From positions 18,058,840 to 18,122,839 of the forward strand of contig CM075767.1 of the NCBI GenBank assembly GCA_037974665.1: a DNA stretch of 64,000 nt, written 5' to 3'. The notes under the pieces are model-generated. The model was not told the DNA's origin and made no database searches. It saw only the letters and a program-made list of their open reading frames with translations. Every line of letters begins with the position of its first letter. Within the stretch, counting starts at the first letter, position 1. The translations under genes were made by a program, and so were the position numbers. The DNA is from Ehretia macrophylla. Lineage: Eukaryota; Streptophyta; Magnoliopsida; Boraginales; Ehretiaceae. Below are positions 43,873 through 55,240 of the stretch, piece by piece.

Positions 43873-46278
43873 ATGCTTTCTAAATACATTGAGATCTCTG
43901 AACCAAAAGAGACTGTTCAGCCAATGGCAATTGAACCAGAAGTCAAACAACTAGACTTTTATTCGTTCAAACTGGTGCTTGGAAGAGTTGAGAACTCTCC
44001 AAGAAAGAAAGAACCTACTATTGGAGAACTTCAGCATGAAGTCCGTGAAATTAAGAATGAGTTGTTTAACCTCAAAGGTTTATACCAGGCAGAGATCGTT
44101 CTACTTCAAGAAAGAGTCACTGATCTTGAAGCCAATACAGATATATCAACATGGCGGCAACCTGATGATCAATATCTTCCAGATCGACCTGATTACCTCA
44201 AAACTCCAGATCTACTAGAATCATCTGGTCAAGGAAAAATCAGATCTAAAGAAAAAGCTTTGGTCATCAATGAACCAATCAATGAAGAAAAGACGCTCAA
44301 AGCACCTGAATTAGCCCTATTAAACTGGGTCAATGTTATTGAAAGAGTTACCACGTTCAAATGGTACTCTGAGCTCACACTCATAGTCAAAAGCGAGCAT
44401 AAAGTAAAAACTAGTGTCTTAATAGACTCTTGCACAAATCTAAATTGCATAAGAGAAGGCTTAATTCCAGCCAAATATCTATAGAAAACAAGTCAAAGAC
44501 TATCTCAAGCAGATAGCACCCCTTTGAGAATTCAATACAAGGTTTCCAATGCAGCTATCTGTCAAGGAAATACTTGTTTCAAACTACCATTTCTAATGGT
44601 TTCAGGGTTATCTCATCCTATTATCCTAGGAAACCCATTCCTACATTCTTTGTTTCTTATTCATAAAATTGATGAATCAGGCATTGAAGCTAAGATTCAA
44701 GGAATACCATTCAAACTCCCTTTCATGTCCGAACCAAATGAAAGATTCCTTGATATACTCTCTGAAGTTATTTCTCATAAAGAAAACTTCTTACTTTCTC
44801 TCAAAGAGGAAATCAGTTTTTGACAAGTTAAAGAAGAACTCAAAAGTCCTAAGATTCAAGAGAAGATACAATTTCTCAACTCACTCATAAAAAGCAAAAT
44901 TTGTGTAGAAGTACCCAACGTTTTTTGTGGGAGAAAGAGACATGTGGTACAATTACCATATGAACCAGATTTTGAAGAAAGATCCATCCCCACGAAAGCT
45001 TGACCAATCGTTATGGGTCCAAGATTTCTTGAGTTATGCAAGAAAGAAATTGCTAAGTTAAAACAAAAAAGTCTCATTAGGCCAAGCTATAGCCCATGGA
45101 GTTGTCCAGCCTTTTATGTTGAGAATGTTGTTGAACTCGAAAGAGGTGCACCTAGATTGGTTATCAACTACAAGCCTTTAAACAAGGCCTTGAGATGGAT
45201 TAAGTATCCTTTGCCTAATAAAATAGATTTTCTCAATCGTTTATTCAAGGCAAATCTACTCTCAAAGTTTGATATGAAATATGGATATTGGAAGATCCAG
45301 ATTGAGGAAGCAAAAAAGTACAAAACAACGTTTACGGTACCTTTTGGGCATTTCGAATGGAATGTAATGCCCTTTGGTCTAAAGAATGCTTCTCCAGAGT
45401 TTCAGAGAATCATGAACGAGATATTCAATCTTTATACCGATTTCATTATTGTATATATTGATGATGTCCTCATATATTCTCAAAATATTGATCAGCATAT
45501 TAAATACTTAAAGGTGTTTGCTACTAAACAAGCAGGATTAGCAGTTTCAGCAAAGAAGGCCAAAACTTTCCAGACAGAAATAAGATTTTTCGGCCATAAC
45601 ATTACTCAAGGATCTATCATACCTATAGATCGTGCAATCCAATTTGCTGACAAATTCCCAGACAAGCTCAAAGACAAAACATAGCTACAAAGGTTCCTTG
45701 GAAGTCTTAATTATATTGCAGACTTCTATCCTAGTTTGGTACAAGATTGCAAGCCTTTATATGCAAGGCTAACAAAGAATCCTTTGCAATGGTCACAAGA
45801 GCATACAAGGGCAGTCCAAATTAAAAAGAGAAAGGCTAAGGTCTTACCTTGTTTGGTTCTCTCTGATCCAGAAGCCTTTAAAATCGTTGAAATAGACGCC
45901 TCTGAGTTAGGCTATGGAGGAATCCTCAAACAAAGGATTCAAGGGAAAGAAAAATTGGTTTGATTCACTTCGGGCTTATGGAAACCAGCCCAATAGAATT
46001 ATTCAACCATAAAAAATGAAATTTTGACCATTGTCCTCAGCATCACTAAATTTGAAAGTGATCTTATCAATCAAACGTTTTTGTTGAGAATCGATTGCAA
46101 ATCTGCAAAAGATGTTAAAAACCTTCTTTCAAAACAAATTTTTGTTAGATGACAAGGACTTTTATCTGCTTTTGATTTTGATATTGAATTTATAAAAGGA
46201 TAAACTAATTCTCTTCATGACTTCTTAACCAGAGAATTTCTCCAGGACAATAATGGCGGACATATCACCCAATCCTAA
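43873..46278 (+). pseudogene. Protease, reverse transcriptase and RNase H region of the endogenous virus
   Basis: It is in the same frame as the capsid. A coiled-coil-like spacer leads to the aspartic protease, whose active-site triad reads D-S-C at 44425-44433 instead of D-(S/T)-G, so it would be inactive. RT occupies about 45013-45684, with the PFGLKNA-type motif and catalytic YIDD at 45454-45465. RNase H follows from about 45736, with an IDASELGYGG motif. In-frame stops lie at 44482, 44821, 45001, 45682, 45961, 45994, 46150 and 46201. The normal end is TAA at 46276-46278. No integrase follows, unlike LTR retrotransposons. Confidence 0.85.
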
Positions 46279-47337
46279 AAGGATCAAGGATACACTATCG
46301 TCTTCTCAAATGAAGAACGAAGATGACTCATTGTCACAAGATGCCTATGCCAAAGCAGAACCCAATAATGGTGGAAAGTATCCTTATATCATTTCAGGTC
46401 ACCATCTACTATATATTGCTGAAAAAAGTAACGTTCGTATGACACCCAATCAAATGGCTAAACTAGTGCTCAAGGATAAAATTCTCCCCCAATATGGGCA
46501 AAATGGTATTTTCTATTATCAATAGATTCTCATAGAAACGGGATCAGTTATCTTCTATCCAACCTTTCGGTCAAAAGGTACTGAAGACATTGCATATTGC
46601 AAAATCTCTATCAGACAAATACTTAATCCTGCAGACTGGGGTGATGATCTTTTCACTGAAAAAGATTAAAATATTATGCTTTTCATCCTAAACTATATAA
46701 TTATTTTGATTATATGTCTGCATGGGAGTTTGCCCTCTTATATGAAAATCGCCAACGCAAGCACAACTGGTTCATTCAATTCCGTCTTGATGACCTTGAT
46801 CAAACATTTCAATAATGGTTTCTAAATAGGTTCAAAACCTAGGGACTTTTTCCCTCTTGTATCCCGATGTTTATACGTAAACATTATGAAAACTTCATCC
46901 AAACCCTTCTTACGGAAGAAGTAAGAGAATGAATCATTGGACTTCTAAATTTTATTTTGATTGAACAATTCCCCTGGAATTTTAGGTGGGATTATGTTCT
47001 CGAACCTATTCCGGAAGTTTGTATGGATGGGCTCAAAGCCTCATATGTCTGGCTCTGTAGATGAATTATGATTAAATGGTGGACTAAATTTGAATTTTTA
47101 GCAACAACTATCAAGGAAAAGGACAAGCATCCTAGCCACCAGTATCACCAGCCTCAGATCTCAAAGATCTTTTCAAAGATTTACTGACATCCACTCCTAG
47201 AAAGGACCTTGGAGATTCCTTTAAGGGAGCTTTAAAGGAAATTAAAAAAGAAAAAGTGTTTGGTGAGCTGTATCAAGACTCATAGGACCCCTATGATGAA
47301 ATAGATGATGGTGATGGCGACGCCTATATGTAAGACT
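46253..47337 (+). pseudogene. Unrecognised 3' ORF of the endogenous virus
   Basis: An ATG at 46253 overlaps the end of the RT frame by 26 bp and opens 90 codons to TAG at 46523. Homologous-looking aromatic-rich coding (LYNYFDYMSAWEF; WNFRWDYVLEP) continues in another frame to about 47330 with further stops. Its place after RT is that of the caulimovirus transactivator/inclusion-body gene, but I see no motif that proves this function. Confidence 0.5.
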
Positions 47338-47564
47338 TTATGTCTCATTTGGGGTAGGTGAGAGGTCATCCACCAGAAGCATGAAAGAGACTTAGAGTTT
47401 CACAAGATTAAAACAAAAGCAAAAGCTGGTACAAGACTTAAAGTCTACACCTACTGCACCTACCGATTGTTGGCATTTCAACTTTTTCAAAAGCCCAATT
47501 ATAGCTTCTTGTCTTTTACTTTATGTTGAGTGTGTTAGGAAGCATGTAATCAGCCATTTTCACC

Positions 47565-47572
47565 TATAAAAG
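47565..47572 (+). promoter_or_regulatory. TATA box of the endogenous virus
   Basis: TATAAAAG in the context CACCTATAAAAGAGGAG lies 61 bp before the 3' terminal repeat. This is the expected place for the pregenomic RNA promoter. Confidence 0.6.
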
Positions 47573-47625
47573 AGGAGCCTAAGATTCATTTTGAGCATCG
47601 AAAAAATATTGTAAGCATCTAATCT

Positions 47626-47781
47626 TAAGTTTGTAAAAGTTTTCAACTTCCATTTCCACTGTTTCCATTCCCAGTTTATTTTGTAAGTTTTATCCTTATT
47701 AAATATATTTGAAGTATTTCAGTCATTTCTTGGCGCACTCTGTATCAGATCATAATTTACTTGCAACTTACTTTGCATAAC
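47626..47781 (+). repeat. 3' terminal repeat of the endogenous virus
   Basis: It matches 40371-40525. It is followed directly by copia integrase sequence at 47782. Confidence 0.8.
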
Positions 47782-49384
47782 CAAATAATATCAATAACCA
47801 TCCATTGAAACAACGGAGGGTGGCCCCCAAACATCACAGTGTACAATAGCAAAAGGACTAGAAGATCGATGTACACATTTATCAAATAGAAGACGACTAC
47901 TTTTTCCTAATTGACAGCTTGCACATGGTCCACGATGAAGTGAAGACGAAGTGAGAGATAGCTCTTTATTGAGATGGGAAAAGGTTGCCACTGATGGATG
48001 TCCTAGCCAAGCATGCCATATATCAGAAGCAACTTTATTGTCCATGAGTGATACTTTGCTAGATGGCTGAAAAGAATAGAGGCCACCACTAATCTGCCCT
48101 TGGTGGAGTAAGCTCCCCGTCTTTAGGTCCTTAATGAAATAACCATAAGGAGTAAAAATAAATAAACAGTTATGATCCTTGGTAAACTGAGCCACTGATA
48201 GGAGGCGTTTTGTGAGATTAGGAACAAGTAATACATCTGAATGCAATAAAGAGCTAGTGGATGAACGAAAAAGAATTTGAACCGTATGTGAAATTGGCAA
48301 ACCTGAACCATTGTCGATTAAAACACAGTCATTGCCTGAGTAAGGTGCCTTATCTGATCATCATCTGGAGTCATATGATGAGTGGCGCTAGTGTCAATGA
48401 ACCAACGAGGATCATTAGGATTCGCAACATTCATATCAGTAAATGCTTTGCTGGTTGCATCAATTGCTTCATCTGGTGCCCAATAGTTATTGGCTTTATG
48501 ATAAGGGTATCTGCACCTATAGCACACAACAGAAGTAGAGCTAGAATTAGAGTTTTGGGAAGTACCACGACCACGTCTTTTCCTACTACCATGACCGCCG
48601 CGACGTCCTCTACCATTTCCACGAGTGGACTGTGAGGTACGATTGGGTTGTTGATGATGCATGTTGGAATTCTTTGAGGGAGTCGACAAGAAAGATGATG
48701 AAGCAGACGCATAATTTTGCTGCTTATGAATCAAAAGAGCCTCAAATTTCTCTAGCATAGCAGATGAGGAATTAATACGTAGCTCATAATCGAGAAGCAA
48801 CCCACATACCTCTGCAAAAGTTGGACTGGTTGGGCACGAATTAATCACGCATACAATTGGATCAAAATCCGAGCTTAGGCCTCGCAACATCCATAAAATA
48901 AAATCATCATCATCAACCGGTTTGCCCGCGCTTGCTAATGCCAAAGATAAGGACTTATCATGCTATAAATAAGAGTGGATAGATTGAGCACCTTTAGAAA
49001 GAGATTGCAATTCAGTCTTGATCTGCTGAATGCGAGCACGAGATTGCGACCCATATAAGACTTCCAAAGTTAGCCATACATCGCCAGCAGTGTTCTTGTC
49101 AACAACTTGAGAGAGAACCGAATCAGAATCCAGCCAAGCACCATTTGGTCGAGCCTATTCCAGTGTGCAATATCATTAGCAGATGAGTCTGGCTTTTTAA
49201 TTGTGCCATCAATAAAACCGAGAAGACCATGGCAACGAAGCACTGGATAGACTTGTGTCTTCCAAAGCAAAAAATTATCACTCCCAAGCTTAAGAGAAAT
49301 TTCTTGGGGGATATGCTTGACTGTGGGAAGAGAAATGGCCACAGAGGTTGCATCGGACGTAAGAGGGGATGAAGAGGAAGTCAT
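47782..49384 (-). pseudogene. Copia gag, protease and integrase N-part remnants
   Basis: From the ATG at 49384 the minus strand encodes a UBN2-type gag (LKLGSDNFLLWKTQVYPV). It is broken at about 49070 and resumes at 48944-48318 with a zinc knuckle lacking its last Cys (C-x2-C-x4-H-x4-Y) and a protease motif WFIDTSATHH in place of D-S-G-A. 48300-47791 is the gag-pre-integrase HHCC zinc region (WHAWLGHPS, CASCQLGK) leading to CDVWGP. The integrase core then runs into the viral insertion. Confidence 0.85.
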
Positions 49385-49437
49385 GTTCGCGAGCAGGAAA
49401 AAGAAATATGAAGCGTGTGTTTTATAAAAAAAAACTA

Positions 49438-49450
49438 GGCTTTGATACCA
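49438..49450 (-). other. Primer binding site of the copia element
   Basis: The minus strand reads TGGTATCAAAGCC directly after the 5' LTR. Confidence 0.85.
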
Positions 49451-49657
49451 TGAAAGATTTATTTTCCCCGTTGAACATTCAGTGAGCTTGTATTCATTTA
49501 TAATAGTTGTGTTACAATCAGATTGTGTACATCTATTAGAACTCTTGATACAATACAACAAAGAACTCTATCTACAGTTGAGATTTCAAATGACAATACA
49601 GATATTCTAGGAGTATAGATAAGCTTATAGATAAGCTGAACTAAAACTCGTCTAACA
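49451..49657 (-). repeat. 5' LTR of the copia element
   Basis: TG...CA ends on the minus strand, 207 bp, flanked by TAATC at 49658-49662. Confidence 0.88.
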
Positions 49658-49662
49658 TAATC

Positions 49663-52279
49663 ACCACAACTAACTATTGGATTATATGCTCTAAAAGCCA
49701 ATTTTATGACATAATAATTATATTATTTATTAATGTGGGTAGTTTATTTAAATATCATAAATGCGATTAACTATTTAAATAAAGTTCATTAGAATAATAT
49801 TTATAGATTCTATCTATAAGAGTAAGGATATGAGTGACATAATCTATATTCATAAATATATTCTAAAAGTAATCTCCGATCATAAGATAAATTAATTGGG
49901 CATTAGTTTATTTGGAAAGATCGGATTACAGTCTACCATCCAAATAATATGAGATATTAATTTGGACGATTAGTCTCATATCATAACGATAGATGTATAA
50001 GTGTTTATTGAGAACAAGTGATTGGACATGACCACTAGTACAACGAATTAAATGGAATGGTCAATAATTCATTGTACAATGTAATAGTGCAATTAATCTT
50101 TAGACTTGAGACACCACGGTTATCTTGTGTTAGGGAGGATTATTATCACACATACCTCTATCCAATATGGAGGATTATTATCTTAGAATTTACAAGGAAT
50201 CTTTCTATGCACTCTGTTTATTAGAAGATGTACAAAGAATATTGACGGAATAAATAAAAAGAATACTTGAGCATTATAGTTCTATATTAGAAGAATTTTT
50301 ATAACTCTATTTATATAGAATAATATATGCAGACCAGAATAATATATTACAATCATATATACTACGAATAAACATTTTTGCACTTCATACTAATTTTTGA
50401 GTCTTTTATAATTTATTTAAACATTTCATTTGTTAAATATTGATTTTTGGAGTAATATACTTCTGTCGACTATGATCTCATCTAATTGAAGTTTCTCTGT
50501 TAAATTATAGCAAAGACAATTTTGCTTAACTATAAGTTTTTCCATGACTATAAATAAAAGTCAGGATCAAACTCTTTATTACATTAGGTTATGTCTTTCA
50601 AGACATGCTTTCAGTTATAGGTTACCATATATTGCACTTTTAAGATTCACAAGTAAAAAAGGATTAAAGATTTTGATAATGACAAAGTATTAAGAACTAT
50701 AAATAATGTGGTTTTCAAAGAAGTATTTTAAATAATAAATTAGCAAAATACGTATCTCTTATTATTTTAATTGTAGATTTGATTTGATTTAATATGTTTA
50801 TGTTCTTTATTCATTATTGTTTATCTTATAATATAATGGTAACAAGAAAGATAAAGTTTTATACTATATGACTTCTCATGTGATTTGCTAAGTTATTTGA
50901 ATTTCACATAGATCATATAACAAATCTACTTTAAATATTCCTAATTCATTTCAAACTAATGAGACATATTTGTGAATTAAAAGCGATAACAAATCTGTGT
51001 CAATTTGAACTCATTACAACCATCAATTATAAGTTGCTAGGTAGTCCATAATATGTTTTGAGTATATGTGCAAGTTGATCAAAAAGATAATAATTTTTTC
51101 TATAGTACGAAGTGTTCTAGCATGTTTTGTTGAGAAGCATATCTATGCAAGATCACAACATATTCTTTGACCATTGGATTATTCAAACTTTTGATGTTAA
51201 AAGATGAATTATTTACAAGTAAATCACATGTATAAAGAGTAAGAATGACTTCAAATTAGGACGAGGTAGATGTAAATTTTGTAAAAACAACAATTTGAAA
51301 AAAGGAGATACATGTGTATTTTGAAGGTTTGATCATTTAAAAAAAACAACTAATAAATGCTTACTTTATTCGGTTTCTTTAGTAATGGTAAATTACTTAG
51401 AGCAACTACATATTATAGTTTTTAAATAATGTGATTAGAAAGTTAAATAGATTCGTAAATTATTTAAAGTAATTGCATATTAATGTCACACCAGTGCATT
51501 GCACGGGAACAACTCTAATTTTTTTTTTAGTCCGTGAATCAAATATGAGAATGTTATATTCGAGACTTCACATTCTCAGAAATCTTGTAACATTTCGCGA
51601 ATGCCCCCTAAAGATAATCTTTCTCCTCTTTTATCTCGTCGTGTAGCACATAAAAATTTTAAGCCCCCCCACCCCACACTTCAGCCTTCTAGTAATCTTA
51701 GGGATTTTTAGAAGCCAAATCTTAATTAGCCTAAAAATTGATATTAAGTTTTGGGGTCATTATAGAATTCATGCGACAAATATATTAGACAACAAGAATA
51801 AGAGGAAAGGGCGGTGTTGGGGTTTTGGCAAGAATTTCAAGAAATGGACAGCCAAAATGAACTCAGGACGCTGAAAACCACAGGTTAGGGTCTGTCATTT
51901 TTTTTTGTTTTTTTTACGTGGCAGACAGAGGACAAGTCAGAAAAGAGTGGCTGATTGGTCACTGACAGGGGACTAGGGCTGACGTCAGCAGATAAGGAGT
52001 GACGTTAGCAGAATTTTGGCAGAAAACAAAAATTCAGCAGCGGCACGGAGGTGGCGCGTGAGGGCGCGAGGCTGGGCATCTGGCGGCATTCCAGATATTG
52101 CTGGAATCGTCATGAAGAGGATACAAGCTGGTATGGCGCGTGAGGATAATCGGCGACCGAAAATTTTGAAAAACAGCCTGGAACAGAACGCTACTATGAT
52201 AGGTTTAAGGCTATTTTGAGATTTGTATGGCAATGACGAAAAGATTGCGATGACAATGGTACAGACTATCAGAATGGTA
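49663..52279. other. Non-coding AT-rich stretch, then interior of a decayed copia element
   Basis: No gene is seen in 49663-51800. From about 51830 to 52279 the base composition changes (GC-richer). On the minus strand this is the leader just after the primer site at 52280-52291, so it is probably the start of a copia interior, but no gag domain is recognisable. Open frames at 51985-52329 and 52016-52219 have no family support. Confidence 0.4.
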
Positions 52280-52979
52280 GCTCTGATACCATGTCGAAAT
52301 AGAAGAAAGACATGAATTGGAGAGCCCAAGTTTTTTATGATATATAGAGGAAATTGGACAAATAGTCCTTATTGTTTATAAATTTTGGACAAATAGTCCC
52401 TATTGTTTCACAAGTCATTCAGTTAGTCCCCATTGTTTGTAAAAGTCCCACAAATAGTCCCTATTGTTTGCAAAAGTCCCACAATTAGTCCCCATTGTTT
52501 GCAAAAGTCACTCAATTAGTCCCCATTGTTTGCAAAAGTCACTCAATCAGTCCCCATTGTTTGCAAAAGTCACTCAATTAGTCCCCAATGTTTGCAACCA
52601 AATATTGGGGACTAATTGAGTGACTTTTGCAAATAATGGAGACTAATTGAGTGACTTTTGCAAACAATGGGGACTAATTGTGGGACTTTTGTAAATAATA
52701 TGGACTAACTGAATGACTTGTGAAACAATAAGGACTATTGGTAAAATTTTTACAAACAATGGGAACTATTTATTAAAAATTTGTAAACAATAGGGACTAT
52801 TTGTAAGATTTGCCCTGATATATATATGAAAGATGTGTTTAAATATGTACAATCTTAGCCGTTATATAGGCATCAAGTGACTTGGTCCCCAAGCCGTGTG
52901 CTAACTATGGTAAAATACAAGTATGGAAATAATACAACAATGGCAAGAATACAACTGTATATACATATATACGTTAACA
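52280..52979 (-). mobile_element. Copia LTR and primer site, interrupted by a foldback element
   Basis: The minus strand has TGGTATCAGAGC (complement of 52280-52291) directly after an LTR whose plus-strand span runs from TGTCGAAATAG at 52292 to GTTAACA at 52979. Without the foldback insert the LTR is about 220 bp. No partner LTR was found in the window, so the element is truncated. Confidence 0.65.
52348..52816. mobile_element. Foldback element E with ~31-bp subrepeats
   Basis: The left arm holds about eight copies of a ~31-bp unit of the type TAGTCCCCATTGTTTGCAAA. The right arm holds the inverse units, meeting near 52598. GATATATAG/GATATATAT (52339-52347 and 52817-52825) is a likely 9-bp target duplication with one mismatch. 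It lies inside the copia LTR at 52292-52979. Confidence 0.8.
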
Positions 52980-53222
52980 TTTATTGTATAGCTAAACTAC
53001 TAACACTAGTAATACAATTTAATTTTTGGTTTTCGATAGACGATATCAGAGAGTAATTTTTAACCCTCATGCCAAGTACATACTAACTTGCGCGATATAA
53101 AAACTAAGATAATTAATATGTTAAAATTTTATTCAATTTTCTTGAGCTTATTAAATAAAAGAGGTCCAAATTTTTATTTGGAATACTTAAAATACATTGT
53201 CACAACGTACACAACATTATGC

Positions 53223-53228
53223 TTTATT
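53223..53228 (-). terminator. Poly(A) signal of the TPS paralogue
   Basis: The minus strand reads AATAAA about 40 bp after the stop, as in the intact gene. Confidence 0.55.
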
Positions 53229-54034
53229 GGCATACAAATATGATAATGAACCAAGAAGGAGTATAAATCATTCATTCACAGGGTTGACAAGCACCAGGTA
53301 AATGATTTTTTCAAGCCTGACCTTGGAATGAGTATATCCATCGTCATCCTTATATATGATATTTAATCCTCGAGTCAAATAGTCAATTCGCGTGAGGAAT
53401 GGCATTGGTACAACAATGGGGTCAAGGCATTCTCTGTTTATATCTTTCCATGCATTTGTAACTCGTTTGCGAAGCTCTACGAGAGCATCTTCCTTTGAGG
53501 TACAATACTCATTCATATAACTTTCAACTGCTGATGCCACATGTCCTCTTTCTCGCTCAAACTGCATATTATACTAGATCAGTATGTGACAATCAGTGGC
53601 AAAATGGTAAATTTAACTCCTGAAACTTTAGTGGTAATCTCTTCTTGTTTGAAAAGATAATCAAGAACGAAGCCCTTGTGTCTCTTGAAGCCATCTTAAC
53701 TATCCTTCCTTTAGTTTTCGTTGGAGAGTGTAATAAGCTTATCAAAATAAAGAGTAGAGGCACTATATTTCGATTAAAATTGACTTCTTTCTTCTTGGTT
53801 AAAGAATGGAAAACATGAATTTTTATTTAAAACATAGATTTTAAATCACATAAGAGAATAATCAAACTATATCTCATATCATTGGAGATAATAGAATTCT
53901 TATTAAAATCTTTCATGTTCAACTTTTACATTTATGTGAGCTAACTTATAATTGTAATCATTTATTATTCTTCAGTAAAACTACAATTCCTATGTCATGC
54001 AGTAAATAAATATAACTTGTACCAAGATAATATA

Positions 54035-54302
54035 GGGTTAATATCACTTTTGGTCCCTTATCTTTAACCCTATTGACGATGTGATCTTTTATCTTCAAAA
54101 GTGATAGATTTCAGTCTCTTATCTTTTCAAATTGGAACACTAGACAAATGCGTTTGCCATCAATTTTTTAATGGATTCACACAAAAGGACTAATGATGTC
54201 CCAACTTGAAAAGATAAGTGACTGAAATGTATCACGTTTGAAGATAAGAGACCATATTGTCAATGAGGTTAAAGATAAGAGACCAAAAGTGGTATTAATC
54301 CT
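54035..54302. mobile_element. MITE F with long inverted repeats in TPS intron 6
   Basis: The left arm GGGTTAATATCACTTTTGGT pairs with the right end ACCAAAAGTGGTATTAATCC. Both arms repeat the word CTTATCTT. It is absent from the same intron of the intact gene, so it inserted after the duplication. No coding sequence. Confidence 0.75.
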
Positions 54303-55107
54303 AAATTAAATTTAATTAAGATTCACCAAAATTGGATGATAATAATGACAAAGAATAAGCAGGAATTAATAATTTCAAATTAAGTGATAGAAAATGATTG
54401 TGGCGGACGTAATTAAGTATTTACTAAAAGCTTTTTGGACTATCAGTGAAATTTTCCTCCAATAAGCTACTTAGCTTTAATTTTCATTTGCATGCCAATG
54501 GAAACAACATATGTTACCGAAAAAACATTTCAAATATTTCATTTAGTATATTGTTACCGGTAATTGTATTAGCATGTTCGTCTGTTTTACCTCGTGGCTT
54601 TCCATGTCATTCATTAATCTGGCAATTACTGATGAAGCTCGAATAATTAGAGGTTCACTTGATACCCATTCGAAGACCTCTTGAGTTAGTATGTCTCCCA
54701 TTCCAACAAATGAAGTTGTTGCAAACACCATGTAAGCCGCTGATACAAGTGCAACCTTCATATACTCCTCGAATTTCGGAACATAGTTCGTATGATACCA
54801 TTTAGCCTCTTCAAAATATGCTCTAGTTAATTTCTTCATCTGAAAATTAATTGAAATAATGGGAATCAAATATAAGTTCATTGCTAATTTATGGAAGAGG
54901 CTGATTTGTAAAAAAGGATGCAATATTATATACTGACCTCTTCTATTGCATAGTATGTGGCGTATGATTTGCCTTGCTTGGCCAATTCTTGGTCTATGTC
55001 AGTGTAAACATCCAGTAGCGCAAGATAACAATGTCTCATGTATGACGGCAGTTGATGTGTGGCGGAAATATTCCAACTGCAAATCAAGTTGAAAATGATA
55101 AGAGATT

Positions 55108-55240
55108 TGAATTAAACTCAATTGGTAAAAATCTTGGGGGTGTAACTAAAGGTCACCAGTTCGAGCCTCCTCAAAGTCGCTGGAGGTTTACTCGGTTAAC
55201 AGTTTCATGAGATTAGTCGAACAAAACTCTGATACCCATA
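55108..55240 (+). mobile_element. tRNA-derived SINE in TPS intron 4
   Basis: The plus strand has an A-box-like CAATTGGTAAAAATCTTGG (about 55119-55137) and a B-box-like CCAGTTCGAGCCTCC (about 55157-55171), the spacing of a tRNA promoter. The downstream body ends CATGAGATTAGTCG and then GATACCCATAG. It is shared, more degraded, with the intact gene. Confidence 0.65.

Larger units (their letters stand above)
40371..47781 (+). mobile_element. Endogenous pararetrovirus (Caulimoviridae, petuvirus/florendovirus-like), full length
   Basis: A 7.4-kb plus-strand insertion with terminal direct repeats (40371-40525 and 47626-47781). One repeat-to-repeat unit is 7255 bp, a typical Caulimoviridae genome length. 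Order: tRNA-Met primer site, movement-protein ORF, capsid frame with zinc knuckle, aspartic protease, RT, RNase H, one further ORF, TATA box. There is no integrase and no target-site duplication, and about 30 bp of the host copia integrase appear lost, as expected for end-joining integration. All ORFs are broken. The genus is not certain; a movement ORF separate from the polyprotein argues against a strict petuvirus layout. Confidence 0.85.
37683..49657 (-). mobile_element. Degraded Ty1/copia element, split by a viral insertion
   Basis: On the minus strand the LTR begins TGTTAGACG and ends CTTTCA. Plus-strand LTR spans are 49451-49657 (5' LTR, 207 bp) and 37683-37847 (3' LTR, 165 bp). A perfect 5-bp duplication TAATC flanks it (37678-37682 and 49658-49662). 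A primer site is at 49438-49450 and a G-rich purine tract at 37848-37864. Gag, protease, integrase, RT and RNase H remain in copia order with stops and frameshifts. The element is interrupted inside the integrase by 40371-47781. LTR length differences show that it is old. Confidence 0.9.

Noticed and set aside
48261-48635. 124-codon plus-strand frame
   Set aside because: It lies antisense to the copia gag and zinc knuckle, which have clear family motifs.
51985-52329. 114-codon minus-strand frame next to a copia primer site
   Set aside because: It overlaps the primer site and LTR edge and has no gag similarity.
52348-52816. Regular ~31-bp repeats that resemble a CRISPR array
   Set aside because: The units are tandem without unique spacers and are inverted in the second half; the context is a plant LTR, so it is a foldback element.
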